Positions 34,796 through 43,647 of a DNA stretch of 64,000 nt are shown here, in pieces (positions within the stretch are counted from its first letter, which is position 1; every line of letters begins with the position of its first letter). The position numbers and the translations under genes are program-made. Source of the stretch: Modestobacter versicolor (lineage in GTDB: Bacteria; Actinomycetota; Actinomycetes; Mycobacteriales; Geodermatophilaceae); contig NZ_JACIBU010000001.1 in the NCBI RefSeq assembly GCF_014195485.1, positions 3,410,001 through 3,474,000 of the forward strand, read 5' to 3'. The notes under the pieces are model-generated. The model had not been told where the DNA came from, made no database searches, and saw nothing but the letters and a program-made list of their open reading frames with translations.

Positions 34796-35490
34796 GCGCC
34801 GGGGGCTTCGAGGAGTTCGTCGCGCCGCGGGCCACGTTGCTGCTGCGGACGGCGTACCGGCTCACCGGCGGCCGGCGCGCGGCCCGGGACCTGCTGCAGG
34901 CCGCGCTGGTCGCCGGCCGGCGGCACTGGGACCCGGCCCTGGACGAGGCCGCGGCGACGGCGCTGCTCCGGCGCGAGCTGGTCGCCGCCCACGTCGGGTG
35001 GGCCAGCCGGGTGCACGTCGGCGGCCTGATCGCCGACAGCCCGCTGCTGGCCGGCACCCGCGGCCTGCCGGGCTTCGGTCACCAGCCCCCCGACGTCGGC
35101 CCGCGCGACGAGCTCAGCGTGGCCCTCTCCCAGCTGCCGCCGCGGCTGCGGGCGGTCCTGGTGCTCCGGTACGGCGAGGGCCTGCCCGACGCCGACACCG
35201 CCGACGCGCTGGGCACCGCGGTCGCGGAGGTGCCGCAGCAGGCCGACCTCGCGCTCGCCCGGCTGCACGCGTCGTTCGCCGGCAGCGCGGGTGGCAGCAC
35301 GACCGGCGACCTCGCCGAGCGGTTGCGCCGGGAGCTCTCCGCGCGCGGCGACGACGTCACGGCCGACCCCGAGGACTACCTGGCGCTCGTCCGGGAGGGC
35401 ACCCGCGCGCGGCGCCACCACCTGGCCGGGCTGCTCGCCGTCGTCGGGTTCGTCGTCCTCGTCGTGCTGCTGGTCGTCATCACCGTCTAG
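34792..35490 (+). CDS. Sigma-70-like (SigE-type) protein with C-terminal membrane helix
   Basis: 232 residues. Residues ~5-60 resemble region 2 of actinobacterial SigE-type ECF factors (F-E-E-F-V-A-P-R-A-T-L-L-L-R-T-A-Y-R-L-T-G); residues ~105-160 resemble region 4 (L-S-Q-L-P-P-R-L-R-A-V-L-V-L-R-Y-G-E-G-L-P-D-A-D). The DNA-contact helix is weakly conserved. Unlike normal sigma factors it ends in a strongly hydrophobic helix (AVVGFVVLVVLLVVITV), so it would be tethered to the membrane. Possibly a membrane-sequestered or degenerate regulator. Confidence 0.8.
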   Translation: MSAGGFEEFVAPRATLLLRTAYRLTGGRRAARDLLQAALVAGRRHWDPALDEAAATALLRRELVAAHVGWASRVHVGGLIADSPLLAGTRGLPGFGHQPPDVGPRDELSVALSQLPPRLRAVLVLRYGEGLPDADTADALGTAVAEVPQQADLALARLHASFAGSAGGSTTGDLAERLRRELSARGDDVTADPEDYLALVREGTRARRHHLAGLLAVVGFVVLVVLLVVITV

Positions 35491-35512
35491 GAGGACCGGT
35501 CGGGGTCCTCCA

Positions 35513-36616
35513 TCAGTTGCGGACCGACGCCACCAGCGGGCAGGTGAACGGGTCGCGCTCGGCCAGACCGACCCGGTTCAGGTACCGGACGACGATCCGG
35601 TAGGAGCCGACCAGCGACGTCTCGGTGTAGCTGATCCCGTGCTTCGCGCAGTGCTCGCGCACCAGCGGCTGGACCTTCTTCAGGTTCGGCCGCGGCATGC
35701 TCGGGAAGAGGTGGTGCTCGATCTGGTAGTTGAGCCCGCCCATCATGAAGTCGGTCAGCACGCCACCGCGGATGTTGCGGGACATCAGCACCTGGCGGCG
35801 CAGGAAGTCGACCTTGGCGTTCTTCGGCACGATCGGCATGCCCTTGTGGTTGGGCGCGAACGAGCCACCCAGCAGCAGGCCGAAGACCGCCTGCTGGACG
35901 ACGATGAAGCCGATGCCGATCAGCGGCGGCATCACCAGGAAGACGGCGGCGACGAACACGCCGAGCCGGACGCCGATGATCGCCAGCTCCAGCCGGCGGT
36001 GCGGCATCGACTTCTCCCGGGCCAGCGTGGCGATGCTGTTGGCGTGCAGGGCGAGGCCCTCCAGGCACAGCAGCGGGAAGAACGCCCAGCCCTGGTGCCG
36101 GGTCCACCAGCCGCGCAGCCCGGACATCCGCTGCTCGGCGTCGTCGGGGGTGAAGGCCAGCACCGCGGACTCGATGTCCGGGTCCTTGCCCATCTGGTTG
36201 GGCGCGTTGTGGTGCCGGTTGTGCTTCTGCATCCACCAGCCGTAGCCGATGCCGGCGAAGCCGCAGGACAGCACCCGCGCCGACCACTCGTTGGCTCGGT
36301 GCGAGCCGAAGGCCTGCCGGTGGGCGGTGTCGTGGCCGAGGAACCCGAACTGGGTGCAGACCAAGGAGAAGACGACGGCCAGGGCCAGCTGCCACCACGA
36401 GTCGCCGAGCGCCACGATGGCCACCCAGGTGCCGGCGAAGGCGGCCACGGCCAGGGCGATGGAGACGACGTAGTACGGGCGCCGCCGGTTCAGCAGGCCG
36501 GCGTCCTTCACCTGCTGGGACAGCTCGGCGTAGACGCTGACGGACCGGTCGCGGGCTCGCGCGGGGCGGGGGGCCCCGGCGGGGGGAGGCGTGGTGCCTT
36601 CCAGGGTCGAGGTCAT
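35513..36616 (-). CDS. Membrane fatty-acid desaturase
   Basis: 367 residues, multi-pass, with the three His boxes of acyl-lipid/front-end type desaturases: H-D-T-A-H, H-N-R-H-H and Q-I-E-H-H (the Gln-for-His is typical of front-end members). ATG at 36616 follows AGAGAACAG. It introduces a double bond into membrane fatty acids, often for cold adaptation. It ends 22 nt from the sigma-like gene, convergent. Confidence 0.95.
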   Translation of the reverse strand: MTSTLEGTTPPPAGAPRPARARDRSVSVYAELSQQVKDAGLLNRRRPYYVVSIALAVAAFAGTWVAIVALGDSWWQLALAVVFSLVCTQFGFLGHDTAHRQAFGSHRANEWSARVLSCGFAGIGYGWWMQKHNRHHNAPNQMGKDPDIESAVLAFTPDDAEQRMSGLRGWWTRHQGWAFFPLLCLEGLALHANSIATLAREKSMPHRRLELAIIGVRLGVFVAAVFLVMPPLIGIGFIVVQQAVFGLLLGGSFAPNHKGMPIVPKNAKVDFLRRQVLMSRNIRGGVLTDFMMGGLNYQIEHHLFPSMPRPNLKKVQPLVREHCAKHGISYTETSLVGSYRIVVRYLNRVGLAERDPFTCPLVASVRN

Positions 36617-36781
36617 CTGTTCTCTCTGGCGGGCCCCGGGCTGCTCCGGGTGGTGCCGGGTGGTGCCGGTGCGACCGGCGACGACGGGGGACCGCGCTAC
36701 GTCTGGATGGAGCACCGCGTGCGCCCGACGGTAGGTGACGCTGCGCGAGGCTGCCATCCGAGGCCCACCTGGCGGGACCGG

Positions 36782-37903
36782 CTAGGACGCCAGCAGCTCG
36801 CGGACCAGCACCCCGACCGCCTCGGTCTCCAGCAGGAACCCGTCGTGGCCGTAGGGCGAGGGGACCACCCGCAGCGGGACCCCGAGGGCGTCGGCCACCT
36901 GCTGCTGCTGGGCCAGCGGGTAGAGCCGGTCGGTGTCGACGCCGGCGACCACCGCACGCGCGCTGACCCGGGACAGCGCGGCCGGCACGCCGCCGCGGCC
37001 ACGGCCGACGTCCCAGCCGTTCATCGCCTCGGTGAGCACCACGTAGCTGCCGGCGTCGAACCGGGCGGCGAGCTTGGTGGCGTGGTGCTCCAGGTAGGAG
37101 GCGACGGCGAACCGGCCGTCGTCCTGCACGTGGTTGCCGAACCGCGCCCCGAGCTCGAGGTCGCTGCGGTAGGTGAGGTGCGCGATCCGCCGGGCGATCC
37201 CGAGGCCGGACACCGGTCCGGGGCCGGGCGCGTAGTCGCCACCGGCCCACGCCGGGTCGCTGCGCACGGCCGCCTGCTGGGTGGTCTGGGTGCCGATCTG
37301 GTCGGCGCTGGCCACCGCCCCCGAGGCGAGGAAGAAGAGCCCGGCCACCCGCTCCGGCCGGGACACCGCCCACTCCAGCGCCCGCATCCCGCCCATCGAG
37401 CCGCCGAGCACCGCCCGCCAGCGGCCGATGCCCAGCGCGTCGGCGACGGCGGCCTCCACCGCGACCTGGTCGCCGACGGTCACCGCGGGGAACCGGGAGC
37501 CCCAGGGAGCACCGTCCGGGGCGGCCGACGACGGGCCGGTCGTGCCCTGGCAGCCGCCCAGCACGTTGGCGCAGACGACGAAGAGCTCGTCGGTGTCCAG
37601 CGGCGCACCCGGGCCGACCAGCGAGGGCCACCAGCCGGCGGTGGCGTGCCCGGGCCCGGCGGCGCCGACGACGTGGCTGTCGCCGGTCAGCGCGTGCTCG
37701 ACGAGCACCGCGTTGCCGGCGTCCGGGGCGAGGGTCCCCCACGTCTCGTAGGCGACCCGGACGCCGGGCAGGGTGCCGCCGCGCTCGAGCTGCAGCGGGC
37801 CGAGGTCGAGGAACCGCCGGTCGCCCACCGGGTCGCCCTCGAGCCAGCCGCCGGTCCGGGACGCGGCGGCCGGAGCCGGTCGCGCGTCCCGGACCGACGT
37901 CAC
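36782..37903 (-). CDS. metX: Homoserine O-acetyltransferase
   Basis: 373 residues, alpha/beta-hydrolase fold. The nucleophile is Ser169 in L-G-G-S-M-G-G-M, with Asp in V-A-G-V-D-T-D-R-L and His in S-P-Y-G-H-D-G-F-L. It forms O-acetylhomoserine for methionine synthesis, used by the sulfhydrylase encoded just upstream. The start is 2 nt from the metY stop, so one mRNA under the SAM-IV riboswitch is expected. Confidence 0.96.
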   Translation of the reverse strand: MTSVRDARPAPAAASRTGGWLEGDPVGDRRFLDLGPLQLERGGTLPGVRVAYETWGTLAPDAGNAVLVEHALTGDSHVVGAAGPGHATAGWWPSLVGPGAPLDTDELFVVCANVLGGCQGTTGPSSAAPDGAPWGSRFPAVTVGDQVAVEAAVADALGIGRWRAVLGGSMGGMRALEWAVSRPERVAGLFFLASGAVASADQIGTQTTQQAAVRSDPAWAGGDYAPGPGPVSGLGIARRIAHLTYRSDLELGARFGNHVQDDGRFAVASYLEHHATKLAARFDAGSYVVLTEAMNGWDVGRGRGGVPAALSRVSARAVVAGVDTDRLYPLAQQQQVADALGVPLRVVPSPYGHDGFLLETEAVGVLVRELLAS

Positions 37904-37904
37904 C

Positions 37905-39197
37905 TCAGGAGGCCTTCGCGGCCCGGAAGCCGGACTCGAGGTCGGCCAGGATGTCTTCGATGCCCTCCAGGCCCACGGCCAGCCGGACCAGGCCCGGGGT
38001 GACGCCGGTGGTGGCCTGCTCCTCGGGGGTCAGCTGCGAGTGCGTGGTGGACGCCGGGTGGATGACCAGGCTGCGCACGTCGCCGATGTTGGCCACGTGG
38101 CTGTGCAGCTCCAGCGCCTCGACGAAGCGCTGACCCGCCTCCTTGCCCCCGGTGATCTCGAAGGCGAGCACCGCCCCGGCGCCCCGGGGCGCGTACTTCT
38201 GCTGGGCGGCGTGCCACGGCGAGGACGGCAGGCCTGCGTAGTGCACCGACTCGACCTCGTCGCGGGCCTCCAGCCACTCGGCCACCCGTTGGGCGTTGGC
38301 GACGTGCCGCTCCATGCGCAGCGACAGCGTCTCGATGCCCTGCACGACCAGCCAGGCGTTGAACGGCGAGATGGCGGGGCCGAGGTCGCGCAGCAGCTGC
38401 ACGCGGGCCTTGAGCGCGTAGGCCGGCGCGCCCAGGTCGGCGTAGACGACGCCGTGGTAGGTCGGGTCGGGCTCGGTGAAGCCGGGGAACTTCCCGCCGG
38501 TCCAGGAGAAGTTGCCGCCGTCGACGATGACACCCGCGATCGCGGTGCCGTGGCCGCCCAGGTACTTGGTGGCCGAGTGGACCACGATGTCGGCGCCGTG
38601 CTCGATGGGGCGGATCAGGAACGGCGTGGCGATCGTGTTGTCGACGATCAGCGGGACGCCGTTGCGGTGCGCGACCTCCGACACCGCCGAGATGTCCAGG
38701 ACGTCGCCCTTCGGGTTGCCGATCGTCTCGGCGTAGAAGGCCTTGGTGTTCTCCTGCACCAGCGACTGCCAGTTCTCCGGGTCGTCGGGGTTCTCGACGA
38801 AGGAGACGGTGATGCCCATCTTGGGCAGCGAGTGGTGCAGCAGGTTGTACGTGCCGCCGTAGAGCGAGGCGGAGGCGACGACGTGGCTGCCGGCCTCGGC
38901 GATGTTCAGGATCGCCAGGGTCTCCGCCGCCTGGCCGCTGGCCACCGCGAGCGCCGCCACGCCGCCCTCGAGCGAGGCCACGCGCTGCTCCAGCGCGTCC
39001 TGCGTCGGGTTCATGATCCGCGTGTAGATGTTGCCCATCTCGGCCAGCGCGAACAGGTCGGCGGCGTGCTGGGTGTCGCGGAACTGGTAGCTGGTGGTGG
39101 CGTAGATCGGCAGCGCCCGGGCGCCGGTGGTCGGGTCGGGCGCGGCGCCGGCGTGGATCTGCCGGGTCTCGAAGCTCCAGCCGCTGGGTTCGGTCAT
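37905..39197 (-). CDS. metY: O-acetylhomoserine sulfhydrylase
   Basis: 430 residues, PLP enzyme of the Cys/Met metabolism family. The PLP lysine is in [19 protein letters not shown] and T-I-G-N-P-K-G also match MetY. It makes homocysteine from O-acetylhomoserine and sulfide. ATG at 39197 has AGGAGG 7 nt upstream. First gene of the metY-metX operon behind the SAM-IV riboswitch. Confidence 0.97.
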   Translation of the reverse strand: MTEPSGWSFETRQIHAGAAPDPTTGARALPIYATTSYQFRDTQHAADLFALAEMGNIYTRIMNPTQDALEQRVASLEGGVAALAVASGQAAETLAILNIAEAGSHVVASASLYGGTYNLLHHSLPKMGITVSFVENPDDPENWQSLVQENTKAFYAETIGNPKGDVLDISAVSEVAHRNGVPLIVDNTIATPFLIRPIEHGADIVVHSATKYLGGHGTAIAGVIVDGGNFSWTGGKFPGFTEPDPTYHGVVYADLGAPAYALKARVQLLRDLGPAISPFNAWLVVQGIETLSLRMERHVANAQRVAEWLEARDEVESVHYAGLPSSPWHAAQQKYAPRGAGAVLAFEITGGKEAGQRFVEALELHSHVANIGDVRSLVIHPASTTHSQLTPEEQATTGVTPGLVRLAVGLEGIEDILADLESGFRAAKAS

Positions 39198-39229
39198 CTG
39201 CCAGTACCTCCTGGGTCGCCGGAGCTCCA

Positions 39230-39360
39230 CGGCGCGGAGGCTCCGTCCTTGCCGGGCGGCGGGCGCCGTCCAGCCAGCTCTTCCCCTGGAGCACCTCAGA
39301 CGGAGTTGAGGTTGCCGGGCAGCCAGCCAGGTGCTTGTCGCTGCCTCTCGTGAGCCACCG
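39230..39360 (-). ncRNA. SAM-IV riboswitch, leader of metY-metX
   Basis: On the minus strand the leader reads GGCTCACGAGAGGCAGCGAC, AAGCACCTGGCTGGCTG, then CCGGCAACCTC, followed by GAGGTGCTCC and further paired segments before the metY ribosome-binding site. The GGCAGCGACAAGC and CTG-C-CCGGCAACC elements are the SAM-I/SAM-IV core, and the actinobacterial metX/metY context points to SAM-IV. It should repress the operon when S-adenosylmethionine is plentiful. End points are approximate. Confidence 0.88.
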
Positions 39361-39440
39361 CCGATCCTAGGACGCCGACCGGACGACTGCACAGGCCGGT
39401 GTCCCGGGGGTCCGCCGCGCTCCGCCGGTGAGCGGGCCGG

Positions 39441-39562
39441 CCCGGGACCCTGCTCTGCCGCGACTCGAGCTCTGCCCACCCTCGTAGGCAGACCTCGACT
39501 CTCCCGGGACCCTGCTCTTCCGCGACTCGAGCTCTGCCCACAGCTGTGGGCAGAGCTCTACC
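39441..39562. repeat. Two 62-bp tandem units with GAGCTCTGCCCAC hairpins
   Basis: Units start at 39441 and 39503 (CCCGGGACCCTGCTCT...). The second contains a perfect 30-nt palindrome at 39529-39558, arms GAGCTCTGCCCACAG and its complement, whose last base is in the stop codon of the threonine-aldolase gene. The first copy is degenerate on its right arm. The rest of the 39361-39557 gap shows nothing else. Same family as the array at 57566-57733. Confidence 0.88.
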
Positions 39563-40640
39563 CGGCCGGGACCTGCTCCGCCGCGCCGGCCAGGGCGGCG
39601 ATCGCTGCCCGGGCCTCGGGCACGGGCAGCGCCGTCGTCGCGTCGCCGACCGGCAGCTCCACCCGCTGCACGCCCGGGTCGGCGGTCGGGGTGGCCCGCT
39701 CCCACGTCCACAACCCGCCCTCGGCCAGGCGGCGGGCCGCCGCGGCGAACTCGTCGGCGGAGGTGCGGAGCAGCAGGTGCAGCATCGGCGTCTGCGGCGG
39801 GTCCGGGACGACGGTGACGCCGGGCAGGTCGCGCACCGCGGATGCGATCTCCCGCGCCCGGTCCAGGTAGCCGGGGAACAGCGGCAGCCGGCGGCGCAGG
39901 CAGCTCAGCGCCGACGCGGCGCCCGGCCAGAGCCCGAACAGCGTCCCGCCCAGCCGGCGCCGCCACTCGCGCACCTCGTCGACGACGTCCGCGGGCCCGG
40001 CCAGGCAGCAGCCGGCCAGCGCGCCGATGCCCTTGTAGAAGCTGACGTAGGTGGTGTCGAACAGCGCCGCGACCTCGGCCGGCGCGCGCCCGTACCCCGC
40101 CGCCGCCTCCCACAGCCGGGCGCCGTCCAGGTGCGCCGCGGCCCCGCGCTCCCGCGCCCAGGTCACCTGCGCGACCAGGTCCTCCCACGACGGCAGCTGA
40201 CCGCCGAGGTCGCGCTGCGGCAGCTCGACCAGCAGCGCAGCGGGCTGCTCGGCGACGGCGTCCAGGTCGGTGCGCAGCAGCAGCCGGTCCCGGCTCCCGG
40301 TCGGGCGGCCGACCATGCCGTGCAGCCGCTCCAGCGGGTGGCCCTCGTGGACGTCGAGGTGGCTCTGCGGGTGGTAGACCACGGTTGTCCGCCCGCGGCG
40401 CTCGGCGTGCACGCGCAGCGCCGCCTGCTGGGCCATGATGCCGCTGGGCAGGTACGCGGCCGCCGGCTGCCCGAGCACGTCGGCGACCTCCCGCTCCAGC
40501 TCGGCGACCACCCCGCCGTCGCCGTACCGGTCCACGGCGGTGTCCGGCGGGATCGTCGCGAGCAGGTCGGCGGCCGACTGCGGGCCGTGCCCGGTCAGCG
40601 CGCGGTCGCAGGCCCGGCGGAGGGCGTCGAGGTCGTCCAC
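39558..40640 (-). CDS. Threonine aldolase / beta-eliminating lyase family
   Basis: 360 residues from GTG 40640, 5 nt after the marR stop. A fold-type I PLP enzyme: Y-G-D-G-G near the N terminus, H-L-D-G-A-R-L-W-E-A (Asp binds the pyridine N), and the PLP lysine in T-Y-V-S-F-Y-K-G-I-G-A-L-A-G. These enzymes cleave threonine or other beta-hydroxy amino acids to glycine and an aldehyde. It shares an operon with a MarR gene. Its 3' end merges with the palindromic repeats. Confidence 0.9.
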   Translation of the reverse strand: MDDLDALRRACDRALTGHGPQSAADLLATIPPDTAVDRYGDGGVVAELEREVADVLGQPAAAYLPSGIMAQQAALRVHAERRGRTTVVYHPQSHLDVHEGHPLERLHGMVGRPTGSRDRLLLRTDLDAVAEQPAALLVELPQRDLGGQLPSWEDLVAQVTWARERGAAAHLDGARLWEAAAGYGRAPAEVAALFDTTYVSFYKGIGALAGCCLAGPADVVDEVREWRRRLGGTLFGLWPGAASALSCLRRRLPLFPGYLDRAREIASAVRDLPGVTVVPDPPQTPMLHLLLRTSADEFAAAARRLAEGGLWTWERATPTADPGVQRVELPVGDATTALPVPEARAAIAALAGAAEQVPAG

Positions 40641-40644
40641 CCGG

Positions 40645-41118
40645 TCAGTCTGCCGGGGGGCCGGGGGCGGGCGCCGGTCCACCGGCGGCGCGGAGCCCGG
40701 ACAGCAGACCGAGGGCCAGCCCGGCCCGGGCCGGCGGGGGCAGCGCGGCGGTGAACTCGGCGTCCAGGGCCGCGACGACCTCCCGGCCGGTGGCCAGCAG
40801 CTCGTGCCCGCGGTCGGTGACCTCCAGCAGGGCCGCTCGGCCGCGGCCGCCCCCCGGCTCCCGGACGGCGCCCAGCTCGGTGAGCGTGCCGACCGTCGCG
40901 TGCATGCTCTGCACGGTGACCCGCGCCCGCCGGGCCAGGTCGGTGTAGGAGAGCCCGGGCGTGCCGGCGAGGTGGCCGAGGGCGCCGAGGTGCCGCAGCG
41001 AGAGCCCGTGCGCCCGCAGCGCGGTGTTCAACCGGGCCTCCCAGGCCCGCCCGGCCAGGATGGCCAGCATCACCGGGCTGTCCGCCGGTGGCCCCCCGGC
41101 GGGCGGCTGCTCGGTCAT
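40645..41118 (-). CDS. MarR-family regulator
   Basis: 157 residues; winged-helix core L-S-Y-T-D-L-A-R-R-A-R-V-T-V-Q-S-M-H-A-T-V-G-T-L and wing E-P-G-G-G-R-G-R-A-A-L-L-E-V-T. The Pro-rich ends are not conserved. Second gene group of a run of minus-strand genes from 41871 to 39558; likely controls them, perhaps through the dyad at 41900-41920. Confidence 0.92.
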   Translation of the reverse strand: MTEQPPAGGPPADSPVMLAILAGRAWEARLNTALRAHGLSLRHLGALGHLAGTPGLSYTDLARRARVTVQSMHATVGTLTELGAVREPGGGRGRAALLEVTDRGHELLATGREVVAALDAEFTAALPPPARAGLALGLLSGLRAAGGPAPAPGPPAD

Positions 41119-41143
41119 GGGCCAGGGACAGTAGCCCGGCGGG

Positions 41144-41407
41144 TCAGTCCGGCGGTGCGGGGCTGGTGGCGGCGGTCCGGCGGAGGGCCAGCAGGCCGCC
41201 GATCCCGGGCACGAACGTCAGCGTCCGTGCCTGCCGGGGCAGCGGCAGCAGGAACGCCGTCGCGATGGTGGCCAGGTAGGCGCACCCGTGCACCGGCCCC
41301 ATCAGCGAGGCGACGGCCTCGACGTGCGCCGTCCCGAGGTTGACCAGCAGCACGACCAGGGAGACGGTCTCGGCCCAGGAGGCGAGCCGCAGCCAGCGCA
41401 GGTCCAC
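41144..41407 (-). CDS. DUF3817-type small membrane protein
   Basis: 87 residues from the GTG at 41407, 2 nt after the preceding stop. Three hydrophobic helices; W-L-R-L-A-S-W-A-E-T-V-S-L-V-V-L-L and the G-P-V-H-G segment are typical of DUF3817. Function unknown. Confidence 0.85.
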   Translation of the reverse strand: MDLRWLRLASWAETVSLVVLLVNLGTAHVEAVASLMGPVHGCAYLATIATAFLLPLPRQARTLTFVPGIGGLLALRRTAATSPAPPD

Positions 41408-41409
41408 GG

Positions 41410-41871
41410 TCAGACCCCCGTCGTCGAGCCGGGCCGGGCGATCATCAGCACGACGACCGTGGCCCACAGCAGGTTGAACACCCCGGCGCCCATCGCCAGG
41501 GCGCGGACGTCGACCCGCTGGTCGCCGGCCCCGGCGTCCAGGACGGCGCGCACCTGGGCCTGCCGGGGCAGCACGACCAGGGCGAGCAGCAGGCCGGCGA
41601 TCGCGGTGAGCAGCATCGAGACCAGCAGCCAGGCATCGGTGAGCACGTCCAGGGCCAGCGCGGTGGCGATGCCGAACACCGGCACGACCAGGGCCAGCAC
41701 CGCGTAGACGCGGGTGATCCGGTGCAGCAGGTGCACGGCGGGCAGGGCGCCCGGGGCGCCGGCGCCGGCAGCCTCCCGGGCGTAGCGGGGGAACAGGCTG
41801 ACCGCCACCGTCACCGGCCCGATGAACACGATGGCGGCGATCACGTGGACGCTCAGGAGCAGCTCGTTCAT
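41410..41871 (-). CDS. DUF2269-like integral membrane protein
   Basis: 153 residues, four hydrophobic helices, starting M-N-E-L-L-L-S-V-H-V-I-A-A-I-V-F-I-G. The His in the first helix and the H-L-L-H-R-I-T-R loop resemble DUF2269/CopD-like proteins, which may bind haem or metal. First gene of the minus-strand run that includes MarR and the aldolase. Confidence 0.75.
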   Translation of the reverse strand: MNELLLSVHVIAAIVFIGPVTVAVSLFPRYAREAAGAGAPGALPAVHLLHRITRVYAVLALVVPVFGIATALALDVLTDAWLLVSMLLTAIAGLLLALVVLPRQAQVRAVLDAGAGDQRVDVRALAMGAGVFNLLWATVVVLMIARPGSTTGV

Positions 41872-41899
41872 GGGTCCTCCGGGTCGTTGGTCCGCCGAC

Positions 41900-41920
41900 G
41901 GTATCAGTCAGGCTGAAACC
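41900..41920. promoter_or_regulatory. Candidate operator, GGTATCAG/CTGAAACC dyad
   Basis: GGTATCAG-TCAGG-CTGAAACC, 7 of 8 arm positions complementary, 28 nt before the DUF2269-like start. A suitable site for the MarR protein of this gene group; not proven. Confidence 0.5.
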
Positions 41921-41956
41921 GATGGCGCGGAGCATCGCAGCGGTCCGGCCGATGGC

Positions 41957-42583
41957 TCAGCCGCGCTCGGTCGCCAGCCGGGCGCCGAAGCCGAGCAGCG
42001 CCACGCCGGTGACGGCGTCCAGGCTGCGGCGCACCCGGCGGCGGGCCAGCACCCGCCGCGCCCGGTCCATCAGCAGCACCAGCGCGACCGACCAGGCCAG
42101 GCCGAGGACGGCGTGGCTGAGCGCGTACCCGGCGAGCAGCCCGACGCCCGCGCCGGGGGAGAGGAACTGCGGCAGCACCGCCAGGTAGAAGACCAGCACC
42201 TTCGGGTTGGTGACGTTGGACAGGAAGCCCTGCCGCCAGCCGGCCCAGGCCACCGCAGCGCCGGCCGGGGCGCCGTCGAACGCGGCGTACTCGCCGCGGA
42301 CGGCGGACCGGATCGACTGGACGGCGAGCAGCACCAGGTAGCAGATGCCCGCCCAGCGGATCGCCTGGAACAGCGGCTCCACCCGGAGCACGAGAGCGCC
42401 CAGCCCGGCCGCGGCTGCCGTGCCCTGCACCGCGTTGGAGGTGGCCACGCCGACGGCGCACCACAGCCCGCGGGGCCGGCCGCCGGCCAGCGTGTTCCGG
42501 ACGACGACGGCGAAGTCGGGCCCGGGCACCGCGACCAGCACCGCGGCGACGAGCAGGAAGGTCCACCAGCCGGTCGACTGCAC
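41957..42583 (-). CDS. LysE/RhtB-family amino-acid exporter
   Basis: 208 residues with six hydrophobic segments. Family motifs: P-G-P-D-F-A-V-V-V-R-N near the N terminus, Y-L-V-L-L-A-V-Q-S-I-R and F-L-S-N-V-T-N-P-K-V-L-V-F-Y-L. Exports amino acids or homoserine lactone-like solutes. GTG at 42583, divergent from the alcohol dehydrogenase gene with only 25 nt between starts, so the promoters must overlap. Confidence 0.94.
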   Translation of the reverse strand: MQSTGWWTFLLVAAVLVAVPGPDFAVVVRNTLAGGRPRGLWCAVGVATSNAVQGTAAAAGLGALVLRVEPLFQAIRWAGICYLVLLAVQSIRSAVRGEYAAFDGAPAGAAVAWAGWRQGFLSNVTNPKVLVFYLAVLPQFLSPGAGVGLLAGYALSHAVLGLAWSVALVLLMDRARRVLARRRVRRSLDAVTGVALLGFGARLATERG

Positions 42584-42608
42584 GCCCCATCGTGGCAGCC
42601 TCTCGGTC

Positions 42609-43640
42609 GTGCGCGCGCTGGTGTTCGAGGAGTTCGGTGGTCCGCTGGCGGTCCGGTCGGTGCCCGAGCCGGACCCCGCGCCCGACGGCGTGGTCGTGCG
42701 GGTCGGCGCGAGCGGGATCTGCCGCAGCGACTGGCACGGCTGGTCCGGCCACGACCCGGACGTCGTCCTGCCGCACGTCCCCGGGCACGAGTTGGCCGGC
42801 ACCGTGGCCGCGGTCGGCGACCGGGTGCGGAACTGGGCGGTCGGTGACCGGGTGACCGTGCCGTTCGTCTGCGCGTGCGGGCGCTGCGCCCCGTGCCGGG
42901 AGGGCGCCGGCCAGGTCTGCCTGGCCCAGACCCAGCCGGGCTTCACCCACTGGGGCTCGCTGGCCGAGCTCGTCGCGCTGGACGCCGCCGACGTCAACCT
43001 CGTCGCGCTGCCCGAGCAGCTGCCGTTCGGCACCGCGGCCAGCCTGGGCTGCCGGTTCGCCACCGCGTTCCGCGCGGTCACCGGCGTCGGGCGGGTGCGG
43101 CCGGGGGAGTGGGTCGCGGTGCACGGCTGCGGCGGGGTGGGGCTGTCCGCGGTCCAGGTCGCCGTCGCCGCCGGCGCTCGGGTGGTCGCCGTCGACGTGA
43201 CCCCCGGCGCGCTCGCCCTGGCGGCTGCCTGCGGCGCCGAGCACCTGGTCGACGGCTCGGCGACCGACGTGCCGGCCGCCGTCCGGGAGCTGACCGGCGG
43301 CGGTGCGCACCTCTCCCTCGACGCCCTGGGCGCCGCGGTGACCTGCGTGGACTCGATCCGCAGCCTGCGCCCGCGGGGCCGGCACGTGCAGGTGGGGCTG
43401 CTCCCGCCCGCGGTCGGCCGGACCGAGGTGCCCATGGAGCTGGTCATTGCCCGCGAGCTGGCCGTGCTGGGCAGTCACGGCATGGCCGCCGCCGACTACC
43501 CGGCGATGCTCTCGCTGATCGCGGCCGGGCGGCTGCGCCCGGAGCTGCTGGTCACCCGCGAGCTGGGGCTGGACGACGCCGGTGCGGCGCTGGCCGCCGT
43601 CGGGCGGGAGCCGGGCATCGCCGTCGTCACCTCGTTCTGA
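42609..43640 (+). CDS. Zinc-dependent alcohol dehydrogenase
   Basis: 343 residues, MDR superfamily. Catalytic zinc: G-I-C-R-S-D-W-H and G-H-E; structural zinc: four cysteines in C-A-C-G-R-C-A-P-C-x6-C. The NAD fold is V-H-G-C-G-G-V-G-L-S-A-V-Q. Substrate unknown. The extremely short divergent gap with the LysE gene suggests joint regulation. Confidence 0.94.
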   Translation: MRALVFEEFGGPLAVRSVPEPDPAPDGVVVRVGASGICRSDWHGWSGHDPDVVLPHVPGHELAGTVAAVGDRVRNWAVGDRVTVPFVCACGRCAPCREGAGQVCLAQTQPGFTHWGSLAELVALDAADVNLVALPEQLPFGTAASLGCRFATAFRAVTGVGRVRPGEWVAVHGCGGVGLSAVQVAVAAGARVVAVDVTPGALALAAACGAEHLVDGSATDVPAAVRELTGGGAHLSLDALGAAVTCVDSIRSLRPRGRHVQVGLLPPAVGRTEVPMELVIARELAVLGSHGMAAADYPAMLSLIAAGRLRPELLVTRELGLDDAGAALAAVGREPGIAVVTSF

Positions 43641-43647
43641 GCCGGGA

